Assembly (NCBI RefSeq): GCF_022012395.1
Contig: NZ_JAKLTQ010000006.1
Location: 180,663-244,662 of the forward strand
Source of the DNA: Arthrobacter hankyongi
GTDB taxonomy: Bacteria; Actinomycetota; Actinomycetes; Actinomycetales; Micrococcaceae
Direction: 5' to 3'
Length of the DNA: 64,000 nucleotides
The translations under genes were made by a program, and so were the position numbers. Below, piece after piece: positions 7,108 to 16,659 of this stretch; position 1 is the first letter of the stretch, and each line of letters begins with the position of its first letter. Under the pieces are notes generated by a model. The model was not told where the DNA came from and made no database searches. It worked only from the letters and a program-made list of their open reading frames with translations.

Positions 7108-7872
7108 TCAGACCACTTGGCGGGCCTCGTGGAGGTAGGCGACCAGGGCCCGCAATTCGTCCGCGGGCCACGGCATCGTCCGGCTGATCGTCTCGCTCTG
7201 GTCCTGCCACACCTGCTGCGCCGTGGCCTTGACGGCATCGTCGCCGCCGTTGAACCGGGTGGCCAGTGCGTCCCAACGGGCCACCAGTTCCTGTACCCCG
7301 GGATCCGCGGCCGGCGTCTGCTGCCGCACATGCTGCAACAGTTCCTGGACCAGGCCGGCCCAGCTCGCCTTGGCGGCCTCGACGGCGTCGGGGCCCAGGC
7401 CCGCGGCGCGGGCGGCGAGCTGGCTGCGCTGTTCGGGAGTGAAGTAGCCGTCAAACATTGAAATCATCTCCAGGGTTGAGAGGAACTGTCCGGCATCGGG
7501 CACGGTCCGGCTGCGGATCCGGCCGAGCAACTGCTCGATCCGGTCCTGCAGCTGGCGGAGGCGTTCGGCATGTGCCGCCAGGCGCTCCAGCTGGGTGGCG
7601 AGCAGGTCTTCGAGGCTGTCCAGGCCCTCCACCGGCGCAGTCAGCACGGCGGCAGTCTCTGCCAGCGACAGCCCGAGGGCCTGCAGGCTCCGGATCCGGT
7701 ACAGCCGCCGCACATCTGCTTCGGTGTAGCGGCGGTGGCCGGCGGCGGTACGCTCGCCAGCCACCAGCAGGCCGATCGCGTCATAGTGGTGCAGAGTACG
7801 CACCGTGATGCCTGTGGCCCGCGCCAGTTCACCGATGCTCCAGCGCCGCGTCCCGTTCCGATTTCCATCCAC
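7108..7872 (-). CDS. MerR-family regulator with TipAS-like effector domain
   Basis: A 254-aa regulator. The N-terminal MerR winged helix (about 10-80) shows WSIGELARATGITVRTLHHY and RRYTEADVRRL. A coiled-coil dimerisation helix follows (about 80-125, LAAHAERLRQLQDRIEQLL). The C-terminal half (about 135-254) resembles the TipAS antibiotic-binding domain (MFDGYFTPEQ). TipA-type regulators activate genes after binding small molecules such as thiopeptides. Its target is unknown. The gene is divergent from tRNA-Leu. Confidence 0.88.
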   Translation of the reverse strand: MDGNRNGTRRWSIGELARATGITVRTLHHYDAIGLLVAGERTAAGHRRYTEADVRRLYRIRSLQALGLSLAETAAVLTAPVEGLDSLEDLLATQLERLAAHAERLRQLQDRIEQLLGRIRSRTVPDAGQFLSTLEMISMFDGYFTPEQRSQLAARAAGLGPDAVEAAKASWAGLVQELLQHVRQQTPAADPGVQELVARWDALATRFNGGDDAVKATAQQVWQDQSETISRTMPWPADELRALVAYLHEARQVV

Positions 7873-7932
7873 GCCGCCATGCTAGAACCTGACGCCACGG
7901 CAGGATCAAGCGCCCGCCGCTGCCACTATGGG

Positions 7933-7938
7933 TACAAT
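7933..7938 (+). promoter_or_regulatory. Likely -10 box of tRNA-Leu
   Basis: TACAAT in the context TATGGGTACAATTGTC, about 36 bases upstream of tRNA-Leu. No clear -35 is visible. Confidence 0.5.
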
Positions 7939-7973
7939 TGTCAGGTGCCGGCCCGCGGGCCCTGCACGCTACT

Positions 7974-8055
7974 GCGCGAGTGGCGAAATTGGCAGACGCG
8001 CTGGATTTAGGTTCCAGTGTCTTCGGACGTGCGGGTTCAAGTCCCGCCTTGCGCA
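7974..8055 (+). tRNA. tRNA-Leu (anticodon TAG)
   Basis: An 82-base tRNA. The acceptor stem is GCGCGAG with CTTGCGC, the anticodon stem-loop is CTGGA-TTTAGGT-TCCAG with anticodon TAG, and the long variable arm is typical of leucine tRNAs. The T arm is GCGGG-TTCAAGT-CCCGC. CCA is encoded at 8056-8058. Confidence 0.96.
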
Positions 8056-8123
8056 CCACGACCTCCCGGGCGCCGCCCGGCGCGGGGCACTGGGTCCACG
8101 GACCCGGTACCGCCCTGCCGGCG

Positions 8124-8378
8124 TCAGCGGGAACGGTGCCGCTGGCGGGCCATATGCAACATGGCGGCAAAAGCGCCAATAAAGGCCAGTTCGAACACAG
8201 CCAGGGCAACCATCCAGCCCCACAGCCCGTCACCCACGGCAAGGACCATGCCGAGCGCCACGAAGAGGGTGCCCAGCACGAAGACGAACACGGCAAATCC
8301 GACCGCTACAGCCTCGCTGCGCACGCCGGTACGGAACCCGAAGCCTTCCGGGACGTGGTTTCCATGGGACGCTGTCAT
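8124..8378 (-). CDS. Small membrane protein with two predicted helices
   Basis: An 84-aa protein. A short hydrophilic N-terminus is followed by two transmembrane segments (about 25-47, VAVGFAVFVFVLGTLFVALG, and 52-75) and a basic C-terminus RQRHRSR. The start is ATG at 8378-8376, preceded by GGAGG four bases away. An in-frame ATG at 8402 is possible but lacks a good ribosome-binding site. Topology by positive charges suggests the C-terminus inside. No function can be assigned. Confidence 0.72.
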   Translation of the reverse strand: MTASHGNHVPEGFGFRTGVRSEAVAVGFAVFVFVLGTLFVALGMVLAVGDGLWGWMVALAVFELAFIGAFAAMLHMARQRHRSR

Positions 8379-8699
8379 CACACCTCCATTCTCCCGCATT
8401 TTCCCGTATCCGGACCAGTTGTGGGCAGCAGTGGTGCCGGTCCGTTCATGGCTCCATGGTGCAGCGTCGGGCTGCACCGCCCGCGGGCCGCCCGATACCG
8501 TGCACCCGCCTCCCCGTTCACAGCCTCCCCACACGCTCCGCGCGCGGGGACCCCTGCTGCTCACTTAGCTCGCTGCGCTCGCGGCGGGTCCCTCGGCGGA
8601 TACCGTGCATCCGCCTCCCGCCCACTCGCTGCGCTCGCGGCGGGTCCCTCGGCGGATACACTTGTTTGAATCCAAGTTGCCGGCCCGAGGAGACCACAC
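8379..8699. other. 321-bp gene-free region carrying GC-rich repeats
   Basis: No credible gene is seen. The left part is ordinary spacer for the small membrane protein; the right part (about 8,490-8,660) is the repeat cassette described separately. A TACACT -10-like box at 8656-8661 and a GAGGAG ribosome-binding site at 8687-8692 serve the binding-protein gene downstream. Confidence 0.6.
8569..8659 (+). repeat. Two identical 35-bp direct repeats
   Basis: Copies at 8569-8603 and 8625-8659 are identical over 35 bp, beginning CTCGCTGCGCTCGCGG and ending GGCGGATAC, with 21 bp between them. Each contains the self-complementary-looking core CGCTGCGCTCG. The same core occurs at 12168 and, with one base changed, in the triplet repeat at 56,055. 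Confidence 0.9.
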
Positions 8700-10376
8700 T
8701 TGAGCACCAACCCCGCGCGCCGCACGGTCCTTAAGGCCGGTGCCGCGGCCGCGGCGGTCCTGCTGACCGGTTGTACCTCTGCCCCGTCATCGTCTGCCTC
8801 CTCCGGAACGCCGGCCACCCCGTCGTCGTCGGCACCGGCCAAGCTGAGCTTCACGATGGGGACGGCGGCCAACCCTGCCGGCCTGGATCCGGCTTTGGTG
8901 GCGGACACCGAATCCTTCCGGATAACCCGCCAGATCCTGGAGACGCTCATCGGCGTGGACCCGAACACGGGCGTGCCGGCTCCAGCCCTGGCCACCAAAT
9001 GGGAGGAGCTAAACAACGGACGCTCATACCGGTTCACGCTCCGCCCTGGCATCACCTTCCACGACGGCACCGCGTTCGACGCCGAGGCCGTGCGGGCGAA
9101 TTTCCAACGCTGGTACAAGCTGCCCCGGAAAATCCGGCCGGCCGAGGGCCGACTGCCGTTCGAGGCGGTCTTTGGAGCCTACGCGGACAGTCCGGCGGAA
9201 TCGATGTACGTGGGCTGCAAAGTCCTCGGGCCGCTGGAGGTCCAGCTGGACCTGAGCCGTCCCTTCACCGGGCTGGTCGCCGCCTTGTCCTCCCCTGCCT
9301 TCGCGATCTCCTCGCCCACGGCCTTGGACAAGGGCAAAGCGGATGAACCAAGCCAGGAACGCGGCGGCGTCAAGCTCTCGGACTATGCACAGCATCCGGT
9401 GGGTACCGGCCCGTTCAAGCTGGCCAGCTGGAAGGACGGCACGGTGGTGCTCTCGGCCTTCGGCGGATACTGGGGTGCGGCCAGCCAGGTTTCCAGAGTG
9501 ACCTTCAGCGCACTGCCGCATCCGGCGACCAGGACCAGGGAACTGCTGGCCGGCGAGCTCGACGGCTACGACCTGGTCACCCCCGGAACCTACGCCGACC
9601 TGGCGCGCAACGGCATGCAGGTGTTGCAACGGGATCCCTTCTCCGTGCTCTATCTGGGCATGAACCAGGCCTCCGGGCCGCTGGCCGACATCCGGATGCG
9701 CCAGGCCATTGCCCACGCCGTCGACCGGCGGGCCCTGATCGACGGGTTCTTCCTCAAGGGCACCAACGAGGCCCGGCAGTTCATTCCGCCCAGCCTCGGG
9801 GTCAACAACGAGGAAATCACCTATTACGAGTACGATCCGGAACAATCCCGGGCCTTGCTGAAGGCGGCCGGCTACGACGGCGAGCCGCTGACCTTCCACT
9901 ATCCGCTCAACGTCACCCGCGCCTACCTGCCTACGCCGGAAAAAGTGTACGCCGTGCTCAGCCGGCAACTGACCGCCGTCGGACTGAACATCAAGCCGAT
10001 GCCGCTGGCCTGGGACGAGGGCTACCTGGAACGGGTGCAGAGCACTGCCAAGCATGCGCTGCACCTGTCCGGCCTGAGCGGCAGCTACCGGGATCCGGAC
10101 AACTTCGTGGGCACGCTATTCGGCGCCCCCAGCGCCGAGTTCGGCTTCAACAGCGCCGTGGTCTTCAACCGGATTGCCCAAGCCAGGGCCTTGCCAAACG
10201 GCCCCGAGCGCACCCAGGCCTACCTGGACATCAACGATCTGCTGGCCAGGCGGCTGCCCGCGCTGCCGCTGGCCTTCCCGATCTCCGCGCTGGCAATGGG
10301 GCCGCAGGTGGCGTCCTACCCCGCCAACTCGATGCTGGACGAGGTCTTCAACCTTGTCCGGCTGCAGACCGGCTGA
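8700..10376 (+). CDS. ABC transporter substrate-binding lipoprotein, family 5 (peptide/nickel type)
   Basis: A 558-aa extracytoplasmic binding protein for a DppA/OppA-like importer. The signal has a twin arginine (residues 7-8, ARRTVLKAG) and a lipobox LLTGC with Cys25, so export may be by Tat followed by lipidation. Typical family-5 text includes LDPALVADTES, WEELNNGRSYRFTLRPGITFHDG and IRMQAIAHAVDR-like RQAIAHAVDRRALID. The start is TTG at 8700 with GAGGAG eight bases upstream. No permease or ATPase genes are adjacent, so it is an orphan binding protein. Ligand unknown; peptides are the default guess. Confidence 0.9.
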   Translation: MSTNPARRTVLKAGAAAAAVLLTGCTSAPSSSASSGTPATPSSSAPAKLSFTMGTAANPAGLDPALVADTESFRITRQILETLIGVDPNTGVPAPALATKWEELNNGRSYRFTLRPGITFHDGTAFDAEAVRANFQRWYKLPRKIRPAEGRLPFEAVFGAYADSPAESMYVGCKVLGPLEVQLDLSRPFTGLVAALSSPAFAISSPTALDKGKADEPSQERGGVKLSDYAQHPVGTGPFKLASWKDGTVVLSAFGGYWGAASQVSRVTFSALPHPATRTRELLAGELDGYDLVTPGTYADLARNGMQVLQRDPFSVLYLGMNQASGPLADIRMRQAIAHAVDRRALIDGFFLKGTNEARQFIPPSLGVNNEEITYYEYDPEQSRALLKAAGYDGEPLTFHYPLNVTRAYLPTPEKVYAVLSRQLTAVGLNIKPMPLAWDEGYLERVQSTAKHALHLSGLSGSYRDPDNFVGTLFGAPSAEFGFNSAVVFNRIAQARALPNGPERTQAYLDINDLLARRLPALPLAFPISALAMGPQVASYPANSMLDEVFNLVRLQTG

Positions 10377-10513
10377 CGGACAGGAGCCGAACGCTACCAC
10401 GGCCCGTCCCGGGCGGGCTGTGTACCGGGTCACAATGAGGGCGGCAAATTTCGGTCCTGCCGCGTCGAGGAGTAACCTCGAAACGCTGGCGAAGCTGCTA
10501 CGGGAGATTGAAG

Positions 10514-12010
10514 TTGACTGCAAATACCCCCTCGGGAACATCTACCTCGAACATCGACGTTGCCCTGATCGGTGGAGGAATCATGAGCACCACGCTCGGA
10601 TCCTTCATCAAGCAGCTGCAGCCCGAGTGGAGCATCAGCCTCTTCGAGAACCTGGACCAGGCCGGCCTGGAAAGCTCGGATCCGTGGAACAATGCCGGCA
10701 CCGGCCACGCGGCGCTGTGCGAGCTGAACTACTCGCCCGCCGGCCCGGACGGGTCCGTCGCCACGGGCAAGGCCGTGGGCATCAACGAACAGTTCCACGT
10801 TTCCCGCCAGTTCTGGTCCCACATGGTCACCAACGGACACATCGGGTCCCCCAAGGAATTCATCAACCCGATCCCGCACATGAGCTTCGTCTGGGGCGAC
10901 GCCCACGCCGATTACCTGAAGCGCCGCTTCGAAGCCTTCAAGGCCCAGCCGGTCTTCGAGCAGATCCAGTTCACCGAGGACCCGGCCCAGCTGGCCGAAT
11001 GGGCCCCGCTGGTGATGGCCGGACGCGACTCCACCCAGCGGGTCGCCGCTTCCCGCGTGGCCGGCGGCACCGACGTGGACTTCGGTGCACTCAGCCGCAA
11101 GCTGGCCGCGTACCTGGCCGGCAACGGAGCCTCGATCAACTACGGGCACCGGGTCACCGACGTCGCCCGCGGTGCTGACGGCCGCTGGGAGCTGAAGGTC
11201 AAAGACCAGGCCACCGGAACGCAGAAATCGGTCCGCGCGCGTTTCGTCTTCGTCGGAGCCGGCGGCGGGGCGCTGCACCTGCTGCAGCGCTCCGGCATCC
11301 CCGAAGCCAAGGGCTTTGGCGGCTTCCCGGTCTCCGGCCAATTCCTGCGCTGCACCGATGAGTCCGTGATCGCCCGGCACTCGGCGAAGGTCTATGGCCA
11401 GGCAGCGGTCGGCGCCCCGCCGATGTCCGTGCCGCACTTGGACACCCGCTTCGTCAATGGCAAGCGCTCGCTGCTGTTCGGCCCCTACGGCGGCTTCTCC
11501 CCCAAGTTCCTCAAGACCGGCTCTTTCCTGGACCTGCCGCTGTCGGTCCGTCCGTCCAACCTGGTGCCGATGCTCGCCGTCGGCAAGGACAACCTGGGCC
11601 TGGTCAAGTACCTGGTCAGCGAGGTCCTGAAGACCCGCGAGGGCAAGAACGAGGCCCTGCGCGAGTTCTTCCCGGAGGCCGTGGGCGAGCAGTGGGAGCT
11701 GATCACCGCGGGTCAACGCGTCCAGGTCATCAAGAAGGACGCCAAGAAGGGCGGCGTGCTGCAGTTCGGCACCGAGGTCATCACCTCCGCCGACGGCAGC
11801 ATCTCCGGCCTGCTGGGGGCCTCCCCGGGCGCCTCCACCGCCGCACCGATCATGATCCAGGTGCTTGAGCGCTGCTTCCCGACCGAGTTCAAGAACTGGG
11901 AGCCGAAGCTGAAGGAAATGATCCCGGGCTATGGTGCGAAGTTGAACGACAACCCGTCCCTGCTGGCCGAGATCACCGCGGACACCAACCGCGTCCTGCA
12001 GTTGGGCTGA
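10514..12010 (+). CDS. mqo: Malate:quinone oxidoreductase
   Basis: A 498-aa FAD-dependent, membrane-associated enzyme that oxidises malate to oxaloacetate and passes electrons to quinone, replacing or complementing malate dehydrogenase in the TCA cycle. The N-terminal dinucleotide motif [13 protein letters not shown] and the family blocks [29 protein letters not shown] and [12 protein letters not shown] are clear. Length fits the family (about 500 aa). Two in-frame TTG codons lie at 10508 and 10514. GGGAG at 10502-10506 gives seven bases of spacing only to the second, which I take as the start. It is monocistronic. Confidence 0.95.
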   Translation: MTANTPSGTSTSNIDVALIGGGIMSTTLGSFIKQLQPEWSISLFENLDQAGLESSDPWNNAGTGHAALCELNYSPAGPDGSVATGKAVGINEQFHVSRQFWSHMVTNGHIGSPKEFINPIPHMSFVWGDAHADYLKRRFEAFKAQPVFEQIQFTEDPAQLAEWAPLVMAGRDSTQRVAASRVAGGTDVDFGALSRKLAAYLAGNGASINYGHRVTDVARGADGRWELKVKDQATGTQKSVRARFVFVGAGGGALHLLQRSGIPEAKGFGGFPVSGQFLRCTDESVIARHSAKVYGQAAVGAPPMSVPHLDTRFVNGKRSLLFGPYGGFSPKFLKTGSFLDLPLSVRPSNLVPMLAVGKDNLGLVKYLVSEVLKTREGKNEALREFFPEAVGEQWELITAGQRVQVIKKDAKKGGVLQFGTEVITSADGSISGLLGASPGASTAAPIMIQVLERCFPTEFKNWEPKLKEMIPGYGAKLNDNPSLLAEITADTNRVLQLG

Positions 12011-12097
12011 CACCCGGCGCCGTCCCCTCGAAGGCCTTGTCGAAGGCCCCGACGCTGGCTCTGTCCGCGGCGGGGCCTTCGGCGTCCAGCAGTCAGC

Positions 12098-12204
12098 GCC
12101 TAACCGCCTCCCCGAACGCGGCCGCCTCCACGCGCTCCGCGCGCGGGGACCCTTGGCCGCGCTCTTACTCGCTGCGCTCGGAGCGGGTCCCTCGGCGGTT
12201 AGGC
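12098..12204 (+). repeat. GC-rich repeat cassette with 11-bp inverted ends
   Basis: The outer ends GCCTAACCGCC (12098-12108) and GGCGGTTAGGC (12194-12204) are perfect inverted repeats. Inside lies CTCGCTGCGCTCG at 12168-12180, followed by GCGGGTCCCTCGGCGG, as in the repeats at 8569 and 8625. The right end supplies the TAGGCT box in front of the efflux pump gene. Confidence 0.75.
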
Positions 12205-12205
12205 T
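12200..12205 (+). promoter_or_regulatory. Predicted -10 box of a leaderless promoter (efflux pump)
   Basis: TAGGCT, seven bases before the ATG of the RND pump; no Shine-Dalgarno is present. It lies at the edge of the repeat cassette. Confidence 0.5.
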
Positions 12206-12212
12206 TAGACCC

Positions 12213-15200
12213 ATGCATAAGCTGGCCACCCTGTCCCTCGCCAACCGGGCGCTGATCGCCCTGATCACGGTCTTTGTGGCGGTGTTCGGGGTGATCACGA
12301 TGGGCTCGCTGAAACAGGAACTCATCCCCTCGCTCGAATTCCCGCGGGTCACGGTGGTGACCTCGATGCCCGGGGCCTCCCCGGAGGTCGTGGACAAGCA
12401 GGTCAGCGAACCGCTCGAACGCGCACTGAATGCGGTGGAGGGCCTGGACTCCTCCACCGCGACGTCGCGCACCGGCATGTCCACGGTGAACCTGACCTTC
12501 GCCTACGGCACCAACCTGGACCGCGCCCGCAGCCAGGTGGACCGGGCTATCTCCAATGCCCGCCAGTTGCTGCCCGACGACGTGTCGCCGCAGTCCCTGG
12601 CCGGCAGCATCAGCGACTTCCCCGTGGTCTTCATGGCCGTGTCCTCGGACCTGCCACTGAGCGAGCTGAACACCGAGCTGCAGCGGCTAACCGTACCCCG
12701 GCTGCAGAAGGTCGACGGCGTGCGCGGGGCCGAGGTGAGCGGCGGCTCCGCCCGGCACATTGCGATCCTGCCGGACGCGGCGAAGCTGCGCGAGCGCGGC
12801 CTCACCGCGGGGTCCATCGCCGACAGCCTCAAGAACAGCGGCGGCCTGGTCCCCGCCGGCGCCGTCGAGCAGGACGGCAAGTCCCTCTCGGTGCAGATCG
12901 GCAGTCCACTGGACAGCCTCAAGGCGATCCGCAGCCTGCCGCTGGCCGCGGCCGGCACGGGCACGGCGGCGGCGCCGCAGTCCCCTGCCGCCGCTGTGGC
13001 GTCGGACCCGCCGACCATCGGCGAGGTGGCCAGCGTCAAGGTCGCCGACGACGAACGCACCTCGATCACCCGGACCAACGGCGCCGAAACCCTGGCACTG
13101 GCCGTCACCAAGACCCCGGACGGGGACACCGTCGGCATTTCCCAGGCGATCACCACCCTGGTGCCCGAGCTCGAGGCCGAACTGGGCCATGGAGCCAGGA
13201 TCACCACGGTGTTCGACCAGGCCCCGTTCATTGAAAAATCGATCAAGGACCTGACCACCGAGGGCCTGCTGGGGCTGGGCTTCGCGGTGCTGGTCATCCT
13301 GGTCTTCCTGCTTTCGGTCAGGTCCACGCTGATCACGGCCATCTCGATCCCGCTGTCGCTGCTGGTGACGTTCATCGCCCTGTCCGCGCTGGACTATTCG
13401 CTGAACATCCTGACGTTGAGCGCACTGACCATCGCGATCGGCCGCGTGGTGGATGACTCGATCGTGGTCGTGGAGAACATCAAGCGCCATCTGGGCTATG
13501 GCGAGGCCAAGCGCACCGCCATTCTTACCGCGGTGCGCGAAGTGGCCGGAGCGATTACCGCCTCCACGTTGACCACGGTGGCCGTGTTCGCGCCGATCGC
13601 GTTCGTCGGGAACCTGGCCGGTGAACTCTTCCGGCCCTTCGCCGTCACGACCGGGCTGGCCCTGCTGGCCTCGCTTGCGGTGTCCCTGACCATCGTGCCG
13701 GTGCTGGCCTACTGGTTCGTCAAGTCCCCGGACCAGCAACTGGACCCGGAGCAGGTCCGTGCCGCGGCGACCGCCAAGGAGCACCGTTCCGCGTTGCAGC
13801 GCGGCTACCTGCCGGTGCTGGCCGGCACCCAGCGCCACCCGGTGCTGACCCTGGTGGCGGCGGTACTGGTGCTGGCCGGCACGGCGGCGATGGTGCCGCT
13901 GATGCAGACGAACCTGCTGGGCGACTCCGGCCAGAACAGCTTCAGCCTCCGCCAGGAAATGCCTCCGGGCAGCAGCCTCGACGTTACCGACGCGGCGGCG
14001 CAGAAGGTGGAGAACCTGCTTGATGCCACCGATTGGATCGAAGATGTCCAGGTGACGCTGGGCAATTCCACCGCCGGGCTGGGCGGGTTCCTCTCCGCCG
14101 GCTCCAACGTTGCCCAGTTCACGGTCATCACCGAGGAAGGTACGGACCAGGAGGCGCTGCGCGAATCCGTCCGCACCGCCGTGCAGAAGCTGCCCGGCGC
14201 CGGGACCATCACCCTGGGTACCCAAGGCGGCGGCTTCGGCACCTCCAGCACGGTGGACGTCACCCTCTCGGCGGCGGACCCGCAGGATCTGAAGGGCGCC
14301 TCAGACGCCCTGGTCAAGGAATTGGCCCAGGTCCAGGGCGCAGCAGAGGTCTCCAGCAACCTCTCCGCCGAGGAACCGGTGGTCCAGGTCAGGATCGACC
14401 GGGCCAAGGCGGTGGCCGCAGGTCTGAGCGAACAGGAAGTGTCCGGGCTGCTGGCCTCGACGATCAGCCCGTTGCCGGGCGGGACCGTACGGATCGGCAC
14501 CACCGACTATCCGGTGCAGATCGGTCAAGGGCGACGGTTCACCAGCATCGCCGAGCTGCGGGATGTCCGGCTGACGACGTCGGCCGGGCGCCTCCCGCTG
14601 ACGGATCTGGCCACCGTCACCCAGGAACGTATCCCCACCTCGATCACCACCACCGGCGGCGAGCGGACCGCCGTCGTCTCCGTCACCCCGGACGGGGACA
14701 ACCTCGGTGCGCTCAGCGCCGCGGTGCAGGCCCGGCTGGACGCTGTGACGCTGCCGGCAGGAGTCACCGCTGCGCTCGGCGGAGCGGCGACGCAGCAGGC
14801 CGAGTCCTTCCAGCAGCTGGGCCTGGCGCTGCTGGCGGCGATTGCGATCGTGTACGTGATCATGGTGGCCACCTTCAAGAGCCTGGTCCAGCCGCTGATC
14901 CTGTTGGTCTCGGTGCCGTTCGCGGCCACCGGCGCCATTGCCCTGCTGGTCCTCACCCAGATCCCGCTCGGACTGCCCTCGCTCATCGGCATGCTGATGC
15001 TGGTGGGCATTGTGGTGACTAATGCCATCGTGCTCATCGACTTGATCAATCAGTATCGGCGCGGCACCGCCGGCCAGCCCGGAATGAGCGTGGCGGACGC
15101 GATCCGGCACGGTGCCCGCCAGCGCCTGCGGCCGATCCTGATGACCGCGCTGGCCACCGTCTTCGCGCTCACGCCGATGGCGCTGGGGCTCACCGGCGAA

Positions 15201-15380
15201 GGCGGGTTCATTTCCCAGCCGCTGGCCGTCGTCGTCATCGGCGGGCTGGTCTCCTCGACCGCGCTGACGCTGGTTCTGGTGCCTGTGCTCTACCGGCTCG
15301 TAGAGGGCCGGCACGAGCGCCGCGCGGCGAAGGCTGCGGCGCCGAAGGTGCTGCCCGAAGAGGTCGGTGCCCAGGTCTAA
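12213..15380 (+). CDS. RND-type (AcrB/SwrC-like) efflux transporter
   Basis: A 1,055-aa inner-membrane transporter of the AcrB/AcrD/AcrF family, with the usual two halves of one plus five helices each and large extracytoplasmic loops. It begins with the short tail and first helix (RALIALITVFVAVFGVITMG). The helix-4 proton-relay pair is seen in GRVVDDSIVVVENIKRH. The second half repeats the pattern, with LQLGLALLAAIAIVYVIMV-like helices near residue 870. In Gram-positive bacteria such pumps export lipopeptides, detergents or siderophores. No adaptor gene is next to it. The start is ATG at 12213 after a GC-rich repeat, predicted leaderless. Confidence 0.92.
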   Translation: MHKLATLSLANRALIALITVFVAVFGVITMGSLKQELIPSLEFPRVTVVTSMPGASPEVVDKQVSEPLERALNAVEGLDSSTATSRTGMSTVNLTFAYGTNLDRARSQVDRAISNARQLLPDDVSPQSLAGSISDFPVVFMAVSSDLPLSELNTELQRLTVPRLQKVDGVRGAEVSGGSARHIAILPDAAKLRERGLTAGSIADSLKNSGGLVPAGAVEQDGKSLSVQIGSPLDSLKAIRSLPLAAAGTGTAAAPQSPAAAVASDPPTIGEVASVKVADDERTSITRTNGAETLALAVTKTPDGDTVGISQAITTLVPELEAELGHGARITTVFDQAPFIEKSIKDLTTEGLLGLGFAVLVILVFLLSVRSTLITAISIPLSLLVTFIALSALDYSLNILTLSALTIAIGRVVDDSIVVVENIKRHLGYGEAKRTAILTAVREVAGAITASTLTTVAVFAPIAFVGNLAGELFRPFAVTTGLALLASLAVSLTIVPVLAYWFVKSPDQQLDPEQVRAAATAKEHRSALQRGYLPVLAGTQRHPVLTLVAAVLVLAGTAAMVPLMQTNLLGDSGQNSFSLRQEMPPGSSLDVTDAAAQKVENLLDATDWIEDVQVTLGNSTAGLGGFLSAGSNVAQFTVITEEGTDQEALRESVRTAVQKLPGAGTITLGTQGGGFGTSSTVDVTLSAADPQDLKGASDALVKELAQVQGAAEVSSNLSAEEPVVQVRIDRAKAVAAGLSEQEVSGLLASTISPLPGGTVRIGTTDYPVQIGQGRRFTSIAELRDVRLTTSAGRLPLTDLATVTQERIPTSITTTGGERTAVVSVTPDGDNLGALSAAVQARLDAVTLPAGVTAALGGAATQQAESFQQLGLALLAAIAIVYVIMVATFKSLVQPLILLVSVPFAATGAIALLVLTQIPLGLPSLIGMLMLVGIVVTNAIVLIDLINQYRRGTAGQPGMSVADAIRHGARQRLRPILMTALATVFALTPMALGLTGEGGFISQPLAVVVIGGLVSSTALTLVLVPVLYRLVEGRHERRAAKAAAPKVLPEEVGAQV

Positions 15381-15443
15381 CACCTCCGGAGGCTGCGCCG
15401 GCGGGCGTTGACGTCCCGGGGCGCCGGTCTGAAGAATCGCAGC

Positions 15444-16574
15444 ATGGGTACCATCAGGACCGGCCGCCGTTCCGATTCCAGCCGCGAGGGACCGGTGCGC
15501 CCGCGGCCGGGCCTGCAGCGCCTGCGTGCCGTACTGCGCTGGCCCCGCCTCCATCTGGCGGTCAAGGCGGCGCTGGCTGCAGGGCTGGCCTGGAGCGCTG
15601 CCCACGCCATTCCGGGCGCTGCCCACGAATACCCCTACTACGCCCCGGTGGGGGCCTTGCTCAGCCTCTACCCCACCGTGGCCGGATCCGTGCAGACGAC
15701 GCTCCAGACGCTCGCCGGCCTGCTGCTCGGCGTCGGATTGGCCTGGCTGATGATGCTCTGGTCCGCACCCAGCGCCTTGTCGATAGCGATCATGGTCTGT
15801 CTGGGCGTCCTGCTGGCGGGCATTCCGCGCCTGGGCAGCGGCAAGGACTGGGTTCCCACCGCTGCTTTGTTCGTCCTGCTGGTCGGCGGCCCGGACGCCG
15901 AAGACTACTCTGCCGGCTATCTGGTGCAGACCGCGCTGGGAGCGGCCGTGGGCATCCTGGTGAACTTCGTGGTCTTCCCGCCGCTGCACTTCAACGCCGC
16001 GGTCAACCAACTGGAGCGGCTGCGCCATGACCTGGCCGATCAACTTGACCAGATGACCGAAGCACTGGTCGAACCATGGCCGCCCGAACACCGGGATTGG
16101 TCCGAACGCAGCGATGACCTCGCCCTGCTGGCCTCGCAGGTACGGCAGGCGGTCCAGCAGGCGGCCCTAAGCCGCAAGGCAAATCCACGCCGGCGCCTGC
16201 ATCCACGGGACCTGGACGAGGACTTCCGGCGGCTGCGGCTGCTTGAGCACGCGGTCTTCCACGTCCGGGACATGACCGATGTGCTCTCCGTCGTCATCTG
16301 GGAGGAGCACCTGCAGATTCCTCCGAACCTGGTTGATCCGCTCGCGGCGGCCATGGGCGCCGTCGCCTCGGCCGTCCGGAACCTGGACGAGGACGACGCT
16401 GAACGGCTGCGGCAGGAAGCTGCGGACAGGCACCGGGACCTGCTGCAGGAACTGGGCCGGCTGGCCTCCGAGGAGAATCCGCCCGCCGCCGTCGGCTCCC
16501 TCGCGGTGAGCCTGGGCCGGATCCTGGCAGGGCTCGCGGACGGCCCCCGGGCCGGCAATACAGCCAGGGAATGA
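15444..16574 (+). CDS. FUSC/aromatic acid exporter family membrane protein
   Basis: A 376-aa protein with a basic N-terminus and about six transmembrane segments (from LHLAVKAALAAGLAWSAAHA to VGILVNFVVFPPL, about residues 37-180). A long cytoplasmic helical tail rich in Glu, Arg and Leu follows. This half-size architecture matches FUSC-like or aromatic acid exporters. The substrate is unknown. The start chosen is ATG at 15444, with GAAGAA upstream; a TTG at 15408 would add 12 residues. It follows the RND pump by 63 bp and may be part of the same export module. Confidence 0.8.
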   Translation: MGTIRTGRRSDSSREGPVRPRPGLQRLRAVLRWPRLHLAVKAALAAGLAWSAAHAIPGAAHEYPYYAPVGALLSLYPTVAGSVQTTLQTLAGLLLGVGLAWLMMLWSAPSALSIAIMVCLGVLLAGIPRLGSGKDWVPTAALFVLLVGGPDAEDYSAGYLVQTALGAAVGILVNFVVFPPLHFNAAVNQLERLRHDLADQLDQMTEALVEPWPPEHRDWSERSDDLALLASQVRQAVQQAALSRKANPRRRLHPRDLDEDFRRLRLLEHAVFHVRDMTDVLSVVIWEEHLQIPPNLVDPLAAAMGAVASAVRNLDEDDAERLRQEAADRHRDLLQELGRLASEENPPAAVGSLAVSLGRILAGLADGPRAGNTARE

Positions 16575-16603
16575 ATGGCAGGTCCGCGCCGTTAGGTCAG
16601 TAG

Positions 16604-16615
16604 ATGCAATTGCAT
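16604..16615. promoter_or_regulatory. 12-bp perfect palindrome, likely MarR operator
   Basis: ATGCAATTGCAT is a perfect palindrome directly followed by a TAAACT -10-like box (16617-16622). It lies 45 bp before the luciferase-like gene. The spacing means a bound MarR dimer would block RNA polymerase. The marR gene that overlaps the monooxygenase gene is the natural candidate to bind here. Confidence 0.68.
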
Positions 16616-16659
16616 GTAAACTGGCTGCGGCCCACCGGCCGAACTTGAGAGGACCCGCT